A stretch of 64,000 nucleotides of DNA from Faecalibacterium sp. I3-3-33 (lineage in GTDB: Bacteria > Bacillota > Clostridia > Oscillospirales > Ruminococcaceae), in assembly GCF_023347295.1 (NCBI RefSeq), contig NZ_CP094469.1, positions 1,240,001 to 1,304,000 on the forward strand, given 5' to 3'. Numbering within the stretch: position 1 is the first letter of the stretch; each line of letters begins with the position of its first letter. Made by a program: the position numbers and the translations under genes. Of this stretch, positions 34,790 through 44,816 are shown piece by piece. Below the pieces are notes generated by a model. It saw only the letters and a list, made by a program, of their open reading frames with translations. It was not told where the DNA came from and ran no database searches.

Positions 34790-37643
34790 GATCATCATCA
34801 AGGGTGCCCGCGAGCACAACCTGAAAAATATCAATCTGACCCTCCCGCGGGAAAAGCTGATCGTCATGACCGGCCTTTCCGGTTCGGGCAAGTCCAGTCT
34901 GGCCTTCGACACCATCTACGCGGACGGCCAGCGCCGCTATGTGGAAAGCCTTTCCAGCTATGCCCGGATGTTTCTGGGACGGATGGATAAGCCGGATGTG
35001 GACGAGATCACCGGCCTTTCACCGGCCATCTCTATCGACCAAAAGACCACCAGCCACAACCCCCGCTCCACCGTGGGCACCGTGACCGAGATCTACGATT
35101 ATCTGCGCCTGCTGTACGCCCGCATCGGCGTGCCGCACTGCCCGGTGTGCGGACGGGTCATCAGCCAGCAGACCGTGGACGAAATGGTGGATGCCGTCCT
35201 TAAGCTGGAGGAGGGCACCAAGTTCCAGATTTTAGCCCCCGTGGTGCGCCAGCGCAAGGGCACCCAGCAGAAGGAACTGGACGCCGCCCGCCGCGCCGGT
35301 TATGCCCGCGTGAAAATTGACGGCAACCTGTATGATCTGGACGAGGAGATCAGTCTGGAAAAGAACATCAAGCACACGGTGGAGATCGTGGTAGACCGCC
35401 TTGCCCTGCGCAAGGGCATCCGCAGCCGTCTGGCCGATTCGCTGGAAACTGCGCTGGCGCTCACTGGCGGCGTAGCCGAGGTGGACGTCATCGGCGGCGA
35501 GTGCATGACCTTCAGCCAGAACTTTGCCTGCCCGGAGCACGGCATCTCCATCAGCGACCTGTCGCCCCGGCTCTTCTCCTTCAATAATCCGCTGGGCGCC
35601 TGCGAAAAATGCACCGGCCTTGGCACCTTTATGCGGGTGGACGAGGACCGCATTCTGCCCAACCGCAGCCTTTCCATCCGGGAGGGAGCCATCAAGGCCA
35701 GCGGCTGGTACTACGCCGAAGGCTCTGTGAGCGAGATGTACTACCTTGGCCTTGGCAAAAAATACGGCTTTACGCTGGATACGCCCATCAAGGAGATGAG
35801 TACCGAGGCGGTGAACGCCCTGCTCTACGGCACCAACGGCGAAAAGATCGAGATGCACCGCACCAACGAGTTCGGCAGCGGGGTGTACTACAACACCTTT
35901 GAGGGCATCGTGGAAAATCTGGAGCGCCGCTTCCGCGAGACGAGCAGCGAGTGGATGAAGGAAGAGATCGGCAGCTTTATGTCCGGTGTGGAGTGTCCGG
36001 ACTGCCACGGGCAGCGCCTGAAACCGGTGGTGCTTGCCGTGACCATCGGGGACAAGAACATCAGCCAGTTCTGTGAGATGTCCATCCGGGACGAGCTGGA
36101 ATTTATCCGGCAAAACGAGCCAAACCTCACCGAAAAGCAGCAGCAGATCGGCGGCCAGATCATGAAGGAGATCAAGAACCGCCTGCAATTTTTGCAGAGC
36201 GTGGGTCTGGATTACCTCACGCTGGCCCGGGCGGCGGGCACACTATCCGGCGGCGAGAGCCAGCGCATCCGCCTGACCACCCAGATCGGCAGTGCCCTGT
36301 CCGGCGTGCTCTATGTGCTGGACGAGCCTTCCATCGGCCTGCATCAGCGGGACAACGATAAGCTCATCGCCACCCTGAAAAACCTGCGGGATCTGGGCAA
36401 CACGGTCATCGTGGTCGAGCACGACGAGGACACCATGCGCAGCGCGGATTATATCGTGGACGTAGGCCCCGGTGCCGGTGTGCACGGCGGCGAGATCGTA
36501 GCCGCAGGCAGCGTAAAGGATATCTGCAAGGCCAAGCGCAGCATTACCGGCGACTACCTTTCCGGCCGCAAGCGCATTGCGGTGCCCCAGACCCGCCGCA
36601 CCGGCAACGGCCACTGCCTGATCGTAAAGGGCGCACGGGAAAATAACCTGCGTAACATCGACGTCAGCTTCCCGCTGGGGGAGTTCATCTGTGTCACCGG
36701 TATTTCCGGCTCGGGCAAGTCCAGCCTCATCAATGAGATCCTGTACAAAACGCTGGCCAGCGAGCTGAACGGTGCCCGCTCCCGCGCCGGCAAGTGCGAT
36801 GGGGTAGAGGGGCTGGAATTTGTGGATAAGGTCATCGGCATCGACCAGCAGCCCATCGGCCGCACCCCGCGCTCCAACCCCGCCACCTATACCGGCGTGT
36901 TCAACGATATCCGCACCGTGTTCTCCCAGACGCAGGACGCCAAAATGCGCGGCTACGGCCCGGGACGGTTCAGCTTCAACGTCAAGGGCGGTCGCTGCGA
37001 AGCCTGCGAAGGTAACGGTATTTTGCAGATCGAAATGCACTTTCTGCCGGACGTCTATGTGCCCTGCGAGGTGTGCAAGGGCGCACGTTACAACCGCGAA
37101 ACACTGGAAGTAAAGTATAAGGAAAAGACCATTGCGGACGTGCTGAACATGACCGTGGAGGAAGCGGTGGTGTTCTTTGCCAACCAGCCCAAGATCGCCC
37201 GCAAGCTGCAGACCCTGCTGGACGTTGGCCTTGGCTATGTTACTTTGGGGCAGAGCGCCACCACCCTGTCCGGCGGCGAGGCACAGCGTGTGAAGCTGGC
37301 CAACGAACTGGCGCGCCGCGGCACCGGCAAGACGGTGTATATTCTGGATGAGCCCACAACCGGTCTGCACATTGCAGACGTGCACCGCCTGATCGAGGTG
37401 CTGCAAAAGCTGGTGGACGTGGGCAACACGGTCATCGTCATCGAGCACAATCTGGATCTCATCAAGTGCGCCGACCATATCATCGACCTTGGCCCGGAGG
37501 GCGGCAGCGCTGGTGGCGAGATCGTGGCCGAGGGCACCCCGGAGCAGGTGGCTGACGTGCCCGGCAGCTTTACCGGCCAGTACCTGCGCCCACTGCTGGA
37601 ACGCGACCGCGCGCAGCGTGCCGCAGAAGCGGAAAAACACTGA
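34776..37643 (+). CDS. uvrA: Excinuclease ABC subunit A
   Basis: A TTG start at 34776 is chosen: AAGGGAG sits 9 nt upstream and the protein then begins [18 protein letters not shown] as usual. An in-frame ATG at 34743 has no site. The 955-residue protein is an ABC-type ATPase with two nucleotide-binding halves, Walker [10 protein letters not shown] and GISGSGKSS. Two signature motifs ([18 protein letters not shown]) and zinc-finger CxxC pairs are present. It recognises bulky DNA lesions with UvrB. Overlap with uvrB indicates coupled translation. Confidence 0.95.
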   Translation: MANDKIIIKGAREHNLKNINLTLPREKLIVMTGLSGSGKSSLAFDTIYADGQRRYVESLSSYARMFLGRMDKPDVDEITGLSPAISIDQKTTSHNPRSTVGTVTEIYDYLRLLYARIGVPHCPVCGRVISQQTVDEMVDAVLKLEEGTKFQILAPVVRQRKGTQQKELDAARRAGYARVKIDGNLYDLDEEISLEKNIKHTVEIVVDRLALRKGIRSRLADSLETALALTGGVAEVDVIGGECMTFSQNFACPEHGISISDLSPRLFSFNNPLGACEKCTGLGTFMRVDEDRILPNRSLSIREGAIKASGWYYAEGSVSEMYYLGLGKKYGFTLDTPIKEMSTEAVNALLYGTNGEKIEMHRTNEFGSGVYYNTFEGIVENLERRFRETSSEWMKEEIGSFMSGVECPDCHGQRLKPVVLAVTIGDKNISQFCEMSIRDELEFIRQNEPNLTEKQQQIGGQIMKEIKNRLQFLQSVGLDYLTLARAAGTLSGGESQRIRLTTQIGSALSGVLYVLDEPSIGLHQRDNDKLIATLKNLRDLGNTVIVVEHDEDTMRSADYIVDVGPGAGVHGGEIVAAGSVKDICKAKRSITGDYLSGRKRIAVPQTRRTGNGHCLIVKGARENNLRNIDVSFPLGEFICVTGISGSGKSSLINEILYKTLASELNGARSRAGKCDGVEGLEFVDKVIGIDQQPIGRTPRSNPATYTGVFNDIRTVFSQTQDAKMRGYGPGRFSFNVKGGRCEACEGNGILQIEMHFLPDVYVPCEVCKGARYNRETLEVKYKEKTIADVLNMTVEEAVVFFANQPKIARKLQTLLDVGLGYVTLGQSATTLSGGEAQRVKLANELARRGTGKTVYILDEPTTGLHIADVHRLIEVLQKLVDVGNTVIVIEHNLDLIKCADHIIDLGPEGGSAGGEIVAEGTPEQVADVPGSFTGQYLRPLLERDRAQRAAEAEKH

Positions 37644-37727
37644 AAAAACCAGCAAAAACAAAAAAGCGCGTATCCGTGTAAAAATCAGACTTTTCTCAGA
37701 AAAAACCAAAAATAATTAAAAAATCTG

Positions 37728-37756
37728 TTGACAAAACGGCCTTGCCTGAGTATAAT
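37728..37756 (+). promoter_or_regulatory. Consensus promoter of tRNA-Pro
   Basis: TTGACA (37728-37733), 17 nt, TATAAT (37751-37756): perfect hexamers, 43 bp upstream of the tRNA 5' end. Confidence 0.85.
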
Positions 37757-37799
37757 ATCTCTTGTCGCCACGCTTCGGTAGGGAAGCGGCGGTCGATAT

Positions 37800-37877
37800 C
37801 CGGGTGTAGCGCAGTTTTGGTAGCGCGCTTGAATGGGGTTCAAGAGGCCGTGAGTTCGATTCTCGCCACTCGGACCA
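37800..37877 (+). tRNA. tRNA-Pro (anticodon GGG)
   Basis: The acceptor stem CCGGGTG pairs with CACTCGG. The D arm is GCGC...GCGC. The anticodon stem CTTGA/TCAAG encloses the loop ATGGGGT, giving anticodon GGG. The T arm is GTGAG-TTCGATT-CTCGC, and the 3' end ACCA is encoded. It reads CCC/CCU proline codons. It is followed by a hairpin terminator and then by scarred DNA, as often seen next to tRNA genes. Confidence 0.93.
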
Positions 37878-37884
37878 AACAAAA

Positions 37885-37933
37885 ATAATCCGAACTTATT
37901 TCCGATAGGAGATGGGTTCGGATTATTTGTTTT
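37885..37933 (+). terminator. Terminator after tRNA-Pro
   Basis: AAATAATCCGAAC and GTTCGGATTATTT pair around a 20-nt loop, followed by GTTTTC. Confidence 0.7.
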
Positions 37934-38845
37934 CTTCGGAAAATTAGCGTTTGCGAAGCAATGAAAGCCCCAGTGGGGCTTTTAAGCGGCAGAACGGTCT
38001 GCGTTAGCAGATGGAGAGGCCTCGCCCCGACAAGTTCTACAAATGTTTCCAAATTGTTAAGACGCAAAAAATAAGTAGCGGGGCTCTGCTCATGTGATGG
38101 GGTCACCGTTCACACCGAACGAAGTTCCTGCCCCTGTTTGTGCAGCGGCGTTGTCCGGCTCGCCCACAGAAAGTGTGAGGTCGTGGCACAGTATCACGTT
38201 CAGACGGCTTATGAAGGGTTCAAGGTACAGTATGAAGAAAGCTGGGCACAGTGCGGACACTACGTCCTGCTTCTTTCAAACACAAGAATAACATTTTGAG
38301 GTTGTGCACTCAACAACTAAAAACAAATTTTGGAAGATTGAACAACTACATAAGATTTTATTTGCGAAAAAGAAAAATACCGCCCACGCAGCGCAGCGAT
38401 GATTTTGTCGGGTGAATCGGCGGTAAAATGAATCGGGTGTGTTGCGGGGCGGTAAGTTTTTCGTGGGCTTCTCCTCACTGAAGTGGTGGGTCTCACGGTG
38501 ATAGCCAACCACTTTCTGTGGCTGTGTTCAAAATGAACACGACCACATCTTGTGGATGGCTTCAAGCCAATCCACAAAAGCAGCGGGATTTGTGACAGAG
38601 AATATCGCGCATTGAACGGTGCATCAAGATAATTTGAAAAAAATTATTGCGGCAAAGCGGTGATAGTAGGACTTATAGGAGGCTGCTTGAGCTGTTTTTT
38701 CTATTTACAGCTGCAATGATGGCCATTGGGGGATTGTGATTGGTCAGGGCTGAAAAGAGCTTTCATAATTTGCTGCAGCGCATCATGTCCTCGACGCTCC
38801 CAGCGTCCTCAAAGGACGATTTGATGGGTGTGTAGGGATAAGCTG
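37934..38845. other. Scarred intergenic region downstream of tRNA-Pro
   Basis: About 0.9 kb of mixed composition without an intact gene. It holds a short transposase-like tail (38171-38299), small hairpins (for example AGCCCCAGTGGGGCT near 37968) and frames with no ribosome binding site. The position between a tRNA gene and an accessory sugar cluster suggests a former integration site. Confidence 0.5.
38171..38299 (+). pseudogene. Possible C-terminal relic of an IS4/IS1634-type transposase
   Basis: One frame reads QYHVQTAYEGFKVQYEESWA followed by QCGHYVLLLSN and a stop at 38297-38299. The block 'EESW..CG.YVLL.SN' resembles the segment of IS1634/IS4-family transposases before the last catalytic Glu. 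There is no start codon, and the rest of the gene is missing on both sides. The identification rests on a short motif and could be chance. Confidence 0.3.
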
Positions 38846-38888
38846 TAAAAAGAAACATGGACGCCCCCGAGAAGGAGAGCGTCCATGC
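38846..38888 (-). terminator. Terminator of the leftward araC-nahK unit
   Basis: CATGGACGC (38856-38864) and GCGTCCATG (38879-38887) form the stem. On the minus strand it is followed by TTTCTTTTTACAG. Confidence 0.75.
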
Positions 38889-38922
38889 TTCTTGCTGTAT
38901 CCGAATGGAGGAGATTGCGAAA

Positions 38923-40035
38923 TCAGTGATTGTCCGGGCAGACGATTTCCAGCATCTGATCGAAAACCTCTTCCATCTGCCGCACCAGTGTGAACTGGGT
39001 GCGGGCGCGGTCGAGGTTGTGATCCGGGCGAGCAATATGGAAATAATGGTCGCCCTCCAGATAGTCAGTCAGAAAACGGATGCCGCATTCCAGCGTCATG
39101 AGCCTTGCACCCCATGCAAGGCTCTTTTTTTCTGCCATGTTCATGGATGCCCCGGCAGTGGAGAGATACCCTTTGGCGAACACTTCGTACAGATGCAGGT
39201 CAAAATGGACTTTGCTCTGGTCAGGTTCGTCCTCAGCGCAGTCGTTGGCACCGGTGCGGATGGAATCGCCGAAGTCGTAGGCCGAAAGTCCCGGCATCAC
39301 GGTGTCGAGGTCAATGACACAGATGCCTTTTCCGGTAGCGGCATCGATGAGGACATTGTTGATCTTGGTGTCATTGTGGGTGACGCGCAGAGGAATTTCG
39401 CCAGCTGCCAGCTGATCCAGCAGGACATGGCAGTCCTGCTCCCTCGCATGGATAAATTCGATTTCTGACGTGATATTTTTTGCCCGGCCCAGTGCATCGG
39501 CGGCGAGGGCTTTTTCAAAATTGGCATAGCGGTTGGGCGTGTCGTGGAAGCGGGCGATGGTTTCGTGGAGGGTGGAGGCTGGGTAATCCTCCAGCTGGTT
39601 CTGGAATTTGCCCAGTGTCTCGGCCACGGTGCGGAAGTCGGCTTCGCTGCCGACCTGCTGCAAACAGATGGTATCTTCTACAAAGTCGTAGGCACGCCAT
39701 GCGCCGCCGTCTGCATCCAGATAGCAAGTCGACCCCGACAAAGTTGGGATGACATTCAGCGTTTCCCGTGCTGGGTCGCCGCCCTCGGCAAGAATTTTCG
39801 CCCGCAGATGCCGGGTCACGCTGCAGACATTCTCCATCAGGCCCACCGGGTCAGTAAAGGTATCTGTGTTGATGCGCTGCAAAATAAAGCGTTTGGAATG
39901 ATCTTCCCGCCAGATCACAAAGGTGTTGTTGATATGCCCCTCACCATAGTGGTGAGCATCGCAGAGCACAGGCCCGCCAAAATCAAAGGCATTTGCAGCA
40001 GACTGGAGCAGAGAAAGGGTAACGGATTTCATCAT
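38923..40035 (-). CDS. nahK: N-acetylhexosamine 1-kinase
   Basis: A 370-residue APH/choline-kinase-fold enzyme. CGAGG lies 5 nt before the first of two ATGs (40035 and 40032). The catalytic loop VTHNDTKINNVLID and the metal motif VIDLDTVMPG are those of NahK/LnpB, which phosphorylates GlcNAc or GalNAc at the anomeric position with ATP. It would act on the HexNAc released by the GH112 phosphorylase encoded 5 kb away. It shares a leftward transcript with the AraC regulator (16-nt gap). Confidence 0.88.
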   Translation of the reverse strand: MMKSVTLSLLQSAANAFDFGGPVLCDAHHYGEGHINNTFVIWREDHSKRFILQRINTDTFTDPVGLMENVCSVTRHLRAKILAEGGDPARETLNVIPTLSGSTCYLDADGGAWRAYDFVEDTICLQQVGSEADFRTVAETLGKFQNQLEDYPASTLHETIARFHDTPNRYANFEKALAADALGRAKNITSEIEFIHAREQDCHVLLDQLAAGEIPLRVTHNDTKINNVLIDAATGKGICVIDLDTVMPGLSAYDFGDSIRTGANDCAEDEPDQSKVHFDLHLYEVFAKGYLSTAGASMNMAEKKSLAWGARLMTLECGIRFLTDYLEGDHYFHIARPDHNLDRARTQFTLVRQMEEVFDQMLEIVCPDNH

Positions 40036-40051
40036 AAATTCCTCGTTTTCG

Positions 40052-40918
40052 TTATACTTCATGCCGTTTTGACGGAGCAGGGCGTTGTCCCTGCCGCACC
40101 TGACGGCGGTATTCATTGGGGGTCAAGCCTTCCGCCTTGCGGAAGCATTGGGAAAAATAGCTGGGAGAGGAAAAGCCCATCAACTCGCTGATCTGCGCCA
40201 GACTGTAACCGGTGTTGCCCAGCATATATTTGCTTTCCTCAATGCGGCGGCGGTTCAGATAGGTGATCGGAGAGATGCCATACTCTTTTTGGAAGGTATG
40301 GGCCAGATAGTATTTGTTGATGTGGGCGATTTCAGCAAGGATATCCAGCGAGATATCTTCGCGGTAGTTGCTGTCCAGATAACGCTTGATCTCCACACAC
40401 TCCCGGCTGTCGGAGCGGGGCGTTTCCTCTACCTGCAAAGAAAGCGTGGTACACCGCACCAGCCAGATGAGCAGCACTTCCAGCAGATCCTGACAGACCG
40501 TTTCGCAGCCGTCCAGACTGCGGTCTGCTTCGGCCAGCAGCATATGGAGCAGCGTCACCATCCGCTCCCGATTTTCTCGGCAGTTGAATATGGCGTAGGA
40601 AGAATCTGATTTTCCAAATAAGATCTCAATGCCAGCAACGCCCAATACAATGTATTCCAGCGGTGAAGCATTCAGGCTCAACTCGGTATGCTCTACCTGC
40701 GGATTGACGATAATCATATCATCCGGTTTGACCGGATAAAGCTGACCGCTTAAATAAAACTGACCTTCTCCGCTCAGACAGTAGAACAGCTCTGTGCAGG
40801 AATGGGTGTGGGCAGAGCTGTTCCAATCGCCGCCAAATTTGCTTTTGCTGATGTACAGCAACCGGAAGGATTCCCGTGGAGCGGGAGCATGGCGGATATC
40901 AAATCGCTCGGTACTCAT
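40052..40918 (-). CDS. AraC-family transcriptional regulator of the glycan cluster
   Basis: The start at 40918 follows AAAAGGAGCC. The 288-residue product has an N-terminal cupin-like sensor (HTHSCTELFYCLSGEGQFYL) and a C-terminal double helix-turn-helix (ISLDILAEIAHINKYYLAHTF; GYSLAQISELMGFSSPSYFS). It is divergent from the sugar ABC transporter, so it probably activates that operon in response to a sugar. The ligand is inferred to be GNB/LNB or a product. Confidence 0.88.
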   Translation of the reverse strand: MSTERFDIRHAPAPRESFRLLYISKSKFGGDWNSSAHTHSCTELFYCLSGEGQFYLSGQLYPVKPDDMIIVNPQVEHTELSLNASPLEYIVLGVAGIEILFGKSDSSYAIFNCRENRERMVTLLHMLLAEADRSLDGCETVCQDLLEVLLIWLVRCTTLSLQVEETPRSDSRECVEIKRYLDSNYREDISLDILAEIAHINKYYLAHTFQKEYGISPITYLNRRRIEESKYMLGNTGYSLAQISELMGFSSPSYFSQCFRKAEGLTPNEYRRQVRQGQRPAPSKRHEV

Positions 40919-41020
40919 AAATGGCTCCTTTTGAGGCGAAGAACAAAAAACATAAAAATAAAAGCAAGATACTAAAAATACTAGCCTAAAAACGATGCGT
41001 TGTTTCGTACGTTTTTTCTT

Positions 41021-41049
41021 ATTATAGAGGCAATGAAGAAAAAATGCAA
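41021..41049 (-). promoter_or_regulatory. Promoter of araC-nahK
   Basis: On the minus strand TTGCAT (41049-41044), 17 nt, TATAAT (41026-41021), about 100 bp upstream of the regulator start. Confidence 0.65.
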
Positions 41050-41218
41050 GCCCTGATTTTTGGATAGGATCAATACTTTTGCCTTTGATGGCGTGCAAGA
41101 ATATGTCAAATTGGTTACAGATGGGGAAATGTTACAAAAAAATCTGACCAATTTTAGTGCTTTTGCTAAAAGAATTTTCCAAAAAGCAATATTTCTAAAA
41201 AATGAAACAACAAAGACC

Positions 41219-41247
41219 TTGTTACGAACCGTAAAAACCTCTATATT
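41219..41247 (+). promoter_or_regulatory. Promoter of the sugar ABC transporter-GH112 operon
   Basis: TTGTTA (41219-41224), 17 nt, TATATT (41242-41247), 87 bp upstream of the binding-protein gene. The AT-rich stretch 41090-41210 upstream is where AraC operator sites would be expected. Hexamers are moderate, fitting an activator-dependent promoter. Confidence 0.5.
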
Positions 41248-41334
41248 GGAACCAGAAAAAACCACAGCCCTCTCGGACGAAGCCTGTTTGCCCCGGCTGT
41301 GTTTTGAACGGAATTTTATGATGGAGGATACACT

Positions 41335-42705
41335 ATGAAACGCATTTCTCGTCGCAATTTTCTGAAAGCGGCTGGCGTGGGTGCCGCTGCACTGAGCCTG
41401 GCTGCCTGTGGTGGCGCTGCCAGCTCCACCGCGTCCAGCACGGCATCTTCTGCCGCTGCTTCTTCCGCAGTGGCTGCGGACGTCACCATCAAGGTTGCTG
41501 CCATTGAGACCGGCTACGGCTCTGAGATGTGGAAGAAGGTCGCCGAGGCCTTTACCGCCCAGACCGGCATCAAGGTAGACCTGACCACCGACAAGAAGCT
41601 GGAGGACGTCATCGGCCCCTCCATGCAGGGCGGCGACTACCCCGACGTGGTCCATCTGGCCACCGGCCGTGAAGCTGCCCTGACCGAGCAGTTCATCAAG
41701 GGCAACCTGATCGCCGACATCACCGATGTGCTGAGCATGACCGTGCCCGGCGAGAGCAAGAAGGTGAGCGAGAAGATCGCCGGCGGCTTTACCGACACCT
41801 CCCTGACCAACCCCTACGGCGACGGCAAGACCTATCTGGCTCCCATGTTCTACAGCCCCTGCGGCCTTTTCTACAACGCCGGTTTCCTGAAGGAAAAAGG
41901 CTGGGACGTGCCCAAGACCTGGGACGAGATGTGGGCACTGGGCGACAAGGCTGCCGCTGAGGGCACCTACCTGTTCACCTACCCCACCACCGGCTACTTC
42001 GACGCCTTCTTCTATGCGCTGATGTACGCCGCAGGCGGCCCCGACTTCTTCAACAAGGCTACCCACTACGAAGAAGGCATCTGGGACACCCCCGAGGCAA
42101 AGACCTGCTTTGATATCGTGGCAAAGCTGGCTTCCTACACCAACCCCATCACCCCCGCACAGGCCAACGATCAGGACTTTACCCAGAACCAGCAGCTGGT
42201 GCTGGACAACAAGGCTCTGTTCATGCCCAACGGCACCTGGATCGTGGGCGAGATGGCCGAGGCTCCCCGTGCAGACGGCTTTGAGTGGGGCATGACCGCC
42301 CTGCCCGCTGTCAAGGCCGGCGGCGACGGTTACAGCTACACCTGGTTCGAGCAGGCATGGATCCCCGCCGGTGCCGAGCATCAGGATGCCGCCAAGCAGT
42401 TCGTGGCTTACCTGTACAGCGACGAAGCCTGCAAGCTGTTCGCCGAGAGCGGCGCTATCCAGCCTGTGCTGGGCATCGCCGACAGTCTGGAAGGCGACAA
42501 CAAGATGTTCTACTCCATCTACGACAACGGCGCAAAGGCCGCCATGGGCAACTTTGCAGCCTTCAGCGCCATCCCCGGCTTGGAAGTGCGCACCGTGTTC
42601 TTCGACCCTGTCAACTCTCTGGTGTCCGGCAGCATGACCGAGCAGCAGTGGATCGACGGCATCAAGTCCGCCAGCGACCAGATGCGCGCCAACATCATCG
42701 AGTAA
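41335..42705 (+). CDS. Carbohydrate ABC transporter substrate-binding lipoprotein
   Basis: A 456-residue protein with GGAGG upstream. The N-terminus is MKRISRRNFLKAAGVGAAAL with a lipobox LAAC (Cys23), preceded by a twin-Arg-like SRRNFLK. A Ser/Ala linker follows, then a family 1 solute-binding domain. Within the cluster it should bind galacto-N-biose, lacto-N-biose or a related disaccharide outside the cell and deliver it to the two permeases encoded downstream. Ligand specificity is inferred from neighbours only. Confidence 0.88.
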   Translation: MKRISRRNFLKAAGVGAAALSLAACGGAASSTASSTASSAAASSAVAADVTIKVAAIETGYGSEMWKKVAEAFTAQTGIKVDLTTDKKLEDVIGPSMQGGDYPDVVHLATGREAALTEQFIKGNLIADITDVLSMTVPGESKKVSEKIAGGFTDTSLTNPYGDGKTYLAPMFYSPCGLFYNAGFLKEKGWDVPKTWDEMWALGDKAAAEGTYLFTYPTTGYFDAFFYALMYAAGGPDFFNKATHYEEGIWDTPEAKTCFDIVAKLASYTNPITPAQANDQDFTQNQQLVLDNKALFMPNGTWIVGEMAEAPRADGFEWGMTALPAVKAGGDGYSYTWFEQAWIPAGAEHQDAAKQFVAYLYSDEACKLFAESGAIQPVLGIADSLEGDNKMFYSIYDNGAKAAMGNFAAFSAIPGLEVRTVFFDPVNSLVSGSMTEQQWIDGIKSASDQMRANIIE

Positions 42706-42718
42706 TTAAGCCCTGCCC

Positions 42719-42751
42719 AGCGGGGGCGGTTTTTACCGCCTCCGCTTTTTT
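42719..42751 (+). terminator. Intra-operon terminator/attenuator after the binding protein
   Basis: AGCGGGGGCGGT and ACCGCCTCCGCT pair around TTTT, followed by TTTTT. Partial termination here would give more binding protein than permease, a common arrangement. Confidence 0.8.
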
Positions 42752-42792
42752 GGGCTGTACAGTACCATCAAGAAAGGAGCGGTCAATCCCCT

Positions 42793-43677
42793 ATGAGAAC
42801 GGATAAAAGCCGCAAACGGTTCGTATTCCTCTGTGTGGCACCGGCTACCATCCTGTTTTTCCTCTTTATGATCCTGCCCACCCTCAACGTGTTCCGCATG
42901 AGTTTGTATGAGCGGGGTGCCTATTCTCCCAACGAGACCTTTGTGGGGCTTAAAAACTTCCAGCATCTGCTGCAGGACGCCCAGTTCATCCGCTCCATGC
43001 AGAATATGATCCTGCTGGTGGTAACGGTCACCCTGATCACCTTCGCCTTTGCACTGGTATTTGCCGCCATCCTCACCCGGGAGAAGATCAAAGGCCAGAA
43101 CTTTTTCCGCATCATCTTCTACATCCCCAACATCCTGTCGGTGGTCGTCATCTCCGGCATCTTCTCTGCCATCTATAAGCCGGAAAACGGCATGCTGAAC
43201 AGCATCATCGGCCTGTTCCGCAACATGAGCGACCCCATCCTGTGGAAGGGCGAAAAACTGGTCATCCCCTCCATCATCATTGCCATGGTGTGGCAGGCCA
43301 TCGGCTACTACATGGTCATGTACATGGCCTCCATGTCTGCCGTGCCCATCAGCCTGTACGAGAGCGCCAATCTGGACGGTGCAGGGCGGCTGACCCAGTT
43401 CTTCCAGATCACCATCCCCCTCATCTGGACGAATATCCGCACCACCTTGACCTTCTTCATCATCTCCACCATCAACATGGCCTTCCTCTTCGTCAAGGCC
43501 ATGACCAGCGGCGGGCCCAACGGCGCATCGGATGTGGCGCTGAGCTATATGTACAGTCAGAAAGACGCTGGCCTGTATGGTTACAGTATGGCCATCGGCG
43601 TGGTAATCTTCCTGTTCTCGTTTGCCCTGTCCGCCTGTGTCAACAAGGTCACCAACCGCGATACGCTGGAATTTTAA
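42793..43677 (+). CDS. Sugar ABC transporter permease (MalF type)
   Basis: A 294-residue protein with six membrane helices. The permease EAA motif appears as YESANLDGAGRLTQFFQITI, where it contacts the shared ATPase. AAAGGAG lies upstream. No ATPase gene is in the cluster, so a multitask MsmK-like ATPase elsewhere is needed. Confidence 0.9.
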   Translation: MRTDKSRKRFVFLCVAPATILFFLFMILPTLNVFRMSLYERGAYSPNETFVGLKNFQHLLQDAQFIRSMQNMILLVVTVTLITFAFALVFAAILTREKIKGQNFFRIIFYIPNILSVVVISGIFSAIYKPENGMLNSIIGLFRNMSDPILWKGEKLVIPSIIIAMVWQAIGYYMVMYMASMSAVPISLYESANLDGAGRLTQFFQITIPLIWTNIRTTLTFFIISTINMAFLFVKAMTSGGPNGASDVALSYMYSQKDAGLYGYSMAIGVVIFLFSFALSACVNKVTNRDTLEF

Positions 43678-43689
43678 GGAGGGAAGAAG

Positions 43690-44586
43690 ATGCAGAATAC
43701 CACCGAAAAATCTTCCCGCTCTGCGGAAGGTCTGTACAAGTTTTTCATCTATTTTGTGCTGGTTCTGCTGGCCGTTACCATCATCGTGCCGGTGGCATGG
43801 GTGTTCATGGCCTCCATCAAGCAGAATGCAGAGTTCTACGGCAACCCCTGGGCACTGCCCGCCGGGTTCTACTGGCAGAACTTTGTCAACGCATGGAACG
43901 GCGCGAAAATGGGCGAATATATGCTCAACTCGGTCATCGTCACCGCGCTGGCGCTGGCACTGCTGCTGGTCGTTGCCCTGCCCGCCGCCTACTGCCTGTC
44001 CCGCTTCCACTTTAAGGGGCGCAAGGTACTGAACACCCTGTTCATGGCGGGCCTGTTCATCAACGTGAACTACATCGTGGTGCCCATCTTTTTGATGCTG
44101 CGGGACGGCGATGTGTGGCTGAAAAACCACTTTGGCAGCAGTTTTCTGCTGAACAATCTGGTGGTGCTGGCAGTGGTGTATGCTGCCACGGCCCTGCCCT
44201 TTACCATCTACCTGCTGTCGGGCTATTTTGCCACCCTGCCCCACGATTTTGAAGAGGCCGCCTATATCGACGGTGCAAGCTACTTCTCCACCATGACCCG
44301 CATCATCTTCCCCATGGCAAAGCCCTCCATCATCACCATTATCCTGTTCAACTTCCTGTCCTTCTGGAACGAGTATATCATCTCCATGACCCTGATGAGC
44401 TCCACCAAGGCACCCCGCACCCTGCCGGTAGGTCTTTTGAACCTGATGCAGGCGCAGCAGAGCGCCGCCCAGTACGGTACCATGTACGCAGGCCTTGTGC
44501 TGGTGATGCTGCCCACCCTGATCTTGTACATCTGCGTGCAGCGGCAGCTGACGCAGGGCATGACCGTGGGCGGTCTGAAAGGTTAA
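43690..44586 (+). CDS. Sugar ABC transporter permease (MalG type)
   Basis: A 298-residue protein with six helices. The EAA loop is EEAAYIDGASYFSTMTRIIF, and the long first periplasmic segment is typical of MalG-type partners. AAGGAGGG precedes the ATG, and the gap to the MalF-type gene is 12 nt. It forms the translocation pore with that permease. Confidence 0.9.
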   Translation: MQNTTEKSSRSAEGLYKFFIYFVLVLLAVTIIVPVAWVFMASIKQNAEFYGNPWALPAGFYWQNFVNAWNGAKMGEYMLNSVIVTALALALLLVVALPAAYCLSRFHFKGRKVLNTLFMAGLFINVNYIVVPIFLMLRDGDVWLKNHFGSSFLLNNLVVLAVVYAATALPFTIYLLSGYFATLPHDFEEAAYIDGASYFSTMTRIIFPMAKPSIITIILFNFLSFWNEYIISMTLMSSTKAPRTLPVGLLNLMQAQQSAAQYGTMYAGLVLVMLPTLILYICVQRQLTQGMTVGGLKG

Positions 44587-44597
44587 GGTGACAGACG

Positions 44598-44789
44598 ATG
44601 AAAGCATATTGGAAAAACCATCCCGCCCTGCGCATGATCCTGATGCTGGTGCTGTTCGTACTGGCACTGGTGCTGGTGGTGTCCGGCTGGAAAATGACCG
44701 GGCAGCTGGCTGGTCTTGGCATCATGCTGGTGGGCGTAGCGTTGCTGTTGGCTGTTCTGGCCATTTATAATGCGCCCTATCAGGATTAA
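44598..44789 (+). CDS. Small two-helix membrane protein, DUF6903-like
   Basis: A 63-residue protein almost entirely hydrophobic, with helices at about 12-30 and 36-56 and a short polar tail (NAPYQD). Proteins of this size and pattern (DUF6903-like, from memory) occur between the permease and GH112 genes of related gut Firmicutes. It may assist the transporter or be a small assembly factor. Function unknown. Confidence 0.65.
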   Translation: MKAYWKNHPALRMILMLVLFVLALVLVVSGWKMTGQLAGLGIMLVGVALLLAVLAIYNAPYQD

Positions 44790-44816
44790 GGATAAGAGAG
44801 GTAAAGGAGAATCCCT

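Noticed and set aside
38094..38577. Small frames on both strands downstream of tRNA-Pro
   Set aside because: None has a ribosome binding site or recognisable domain; only the short transposase-like tail at 38171-38299 seemed worth listing.
41060..41338. 92-codon frame between araC and the binding-protein gene
   Set aside because: AT-rich regulatory DNA with no ribosome binding site; it contains the operon promoter and runs into the next start codon.
42733..44667. A 644-codon minus-strand frame opposite the sugar permeases
   Set aside because: Low-complexity His/Gln/Asp/Gly composition and no initiation site; the plus strand carries two typical permeases.
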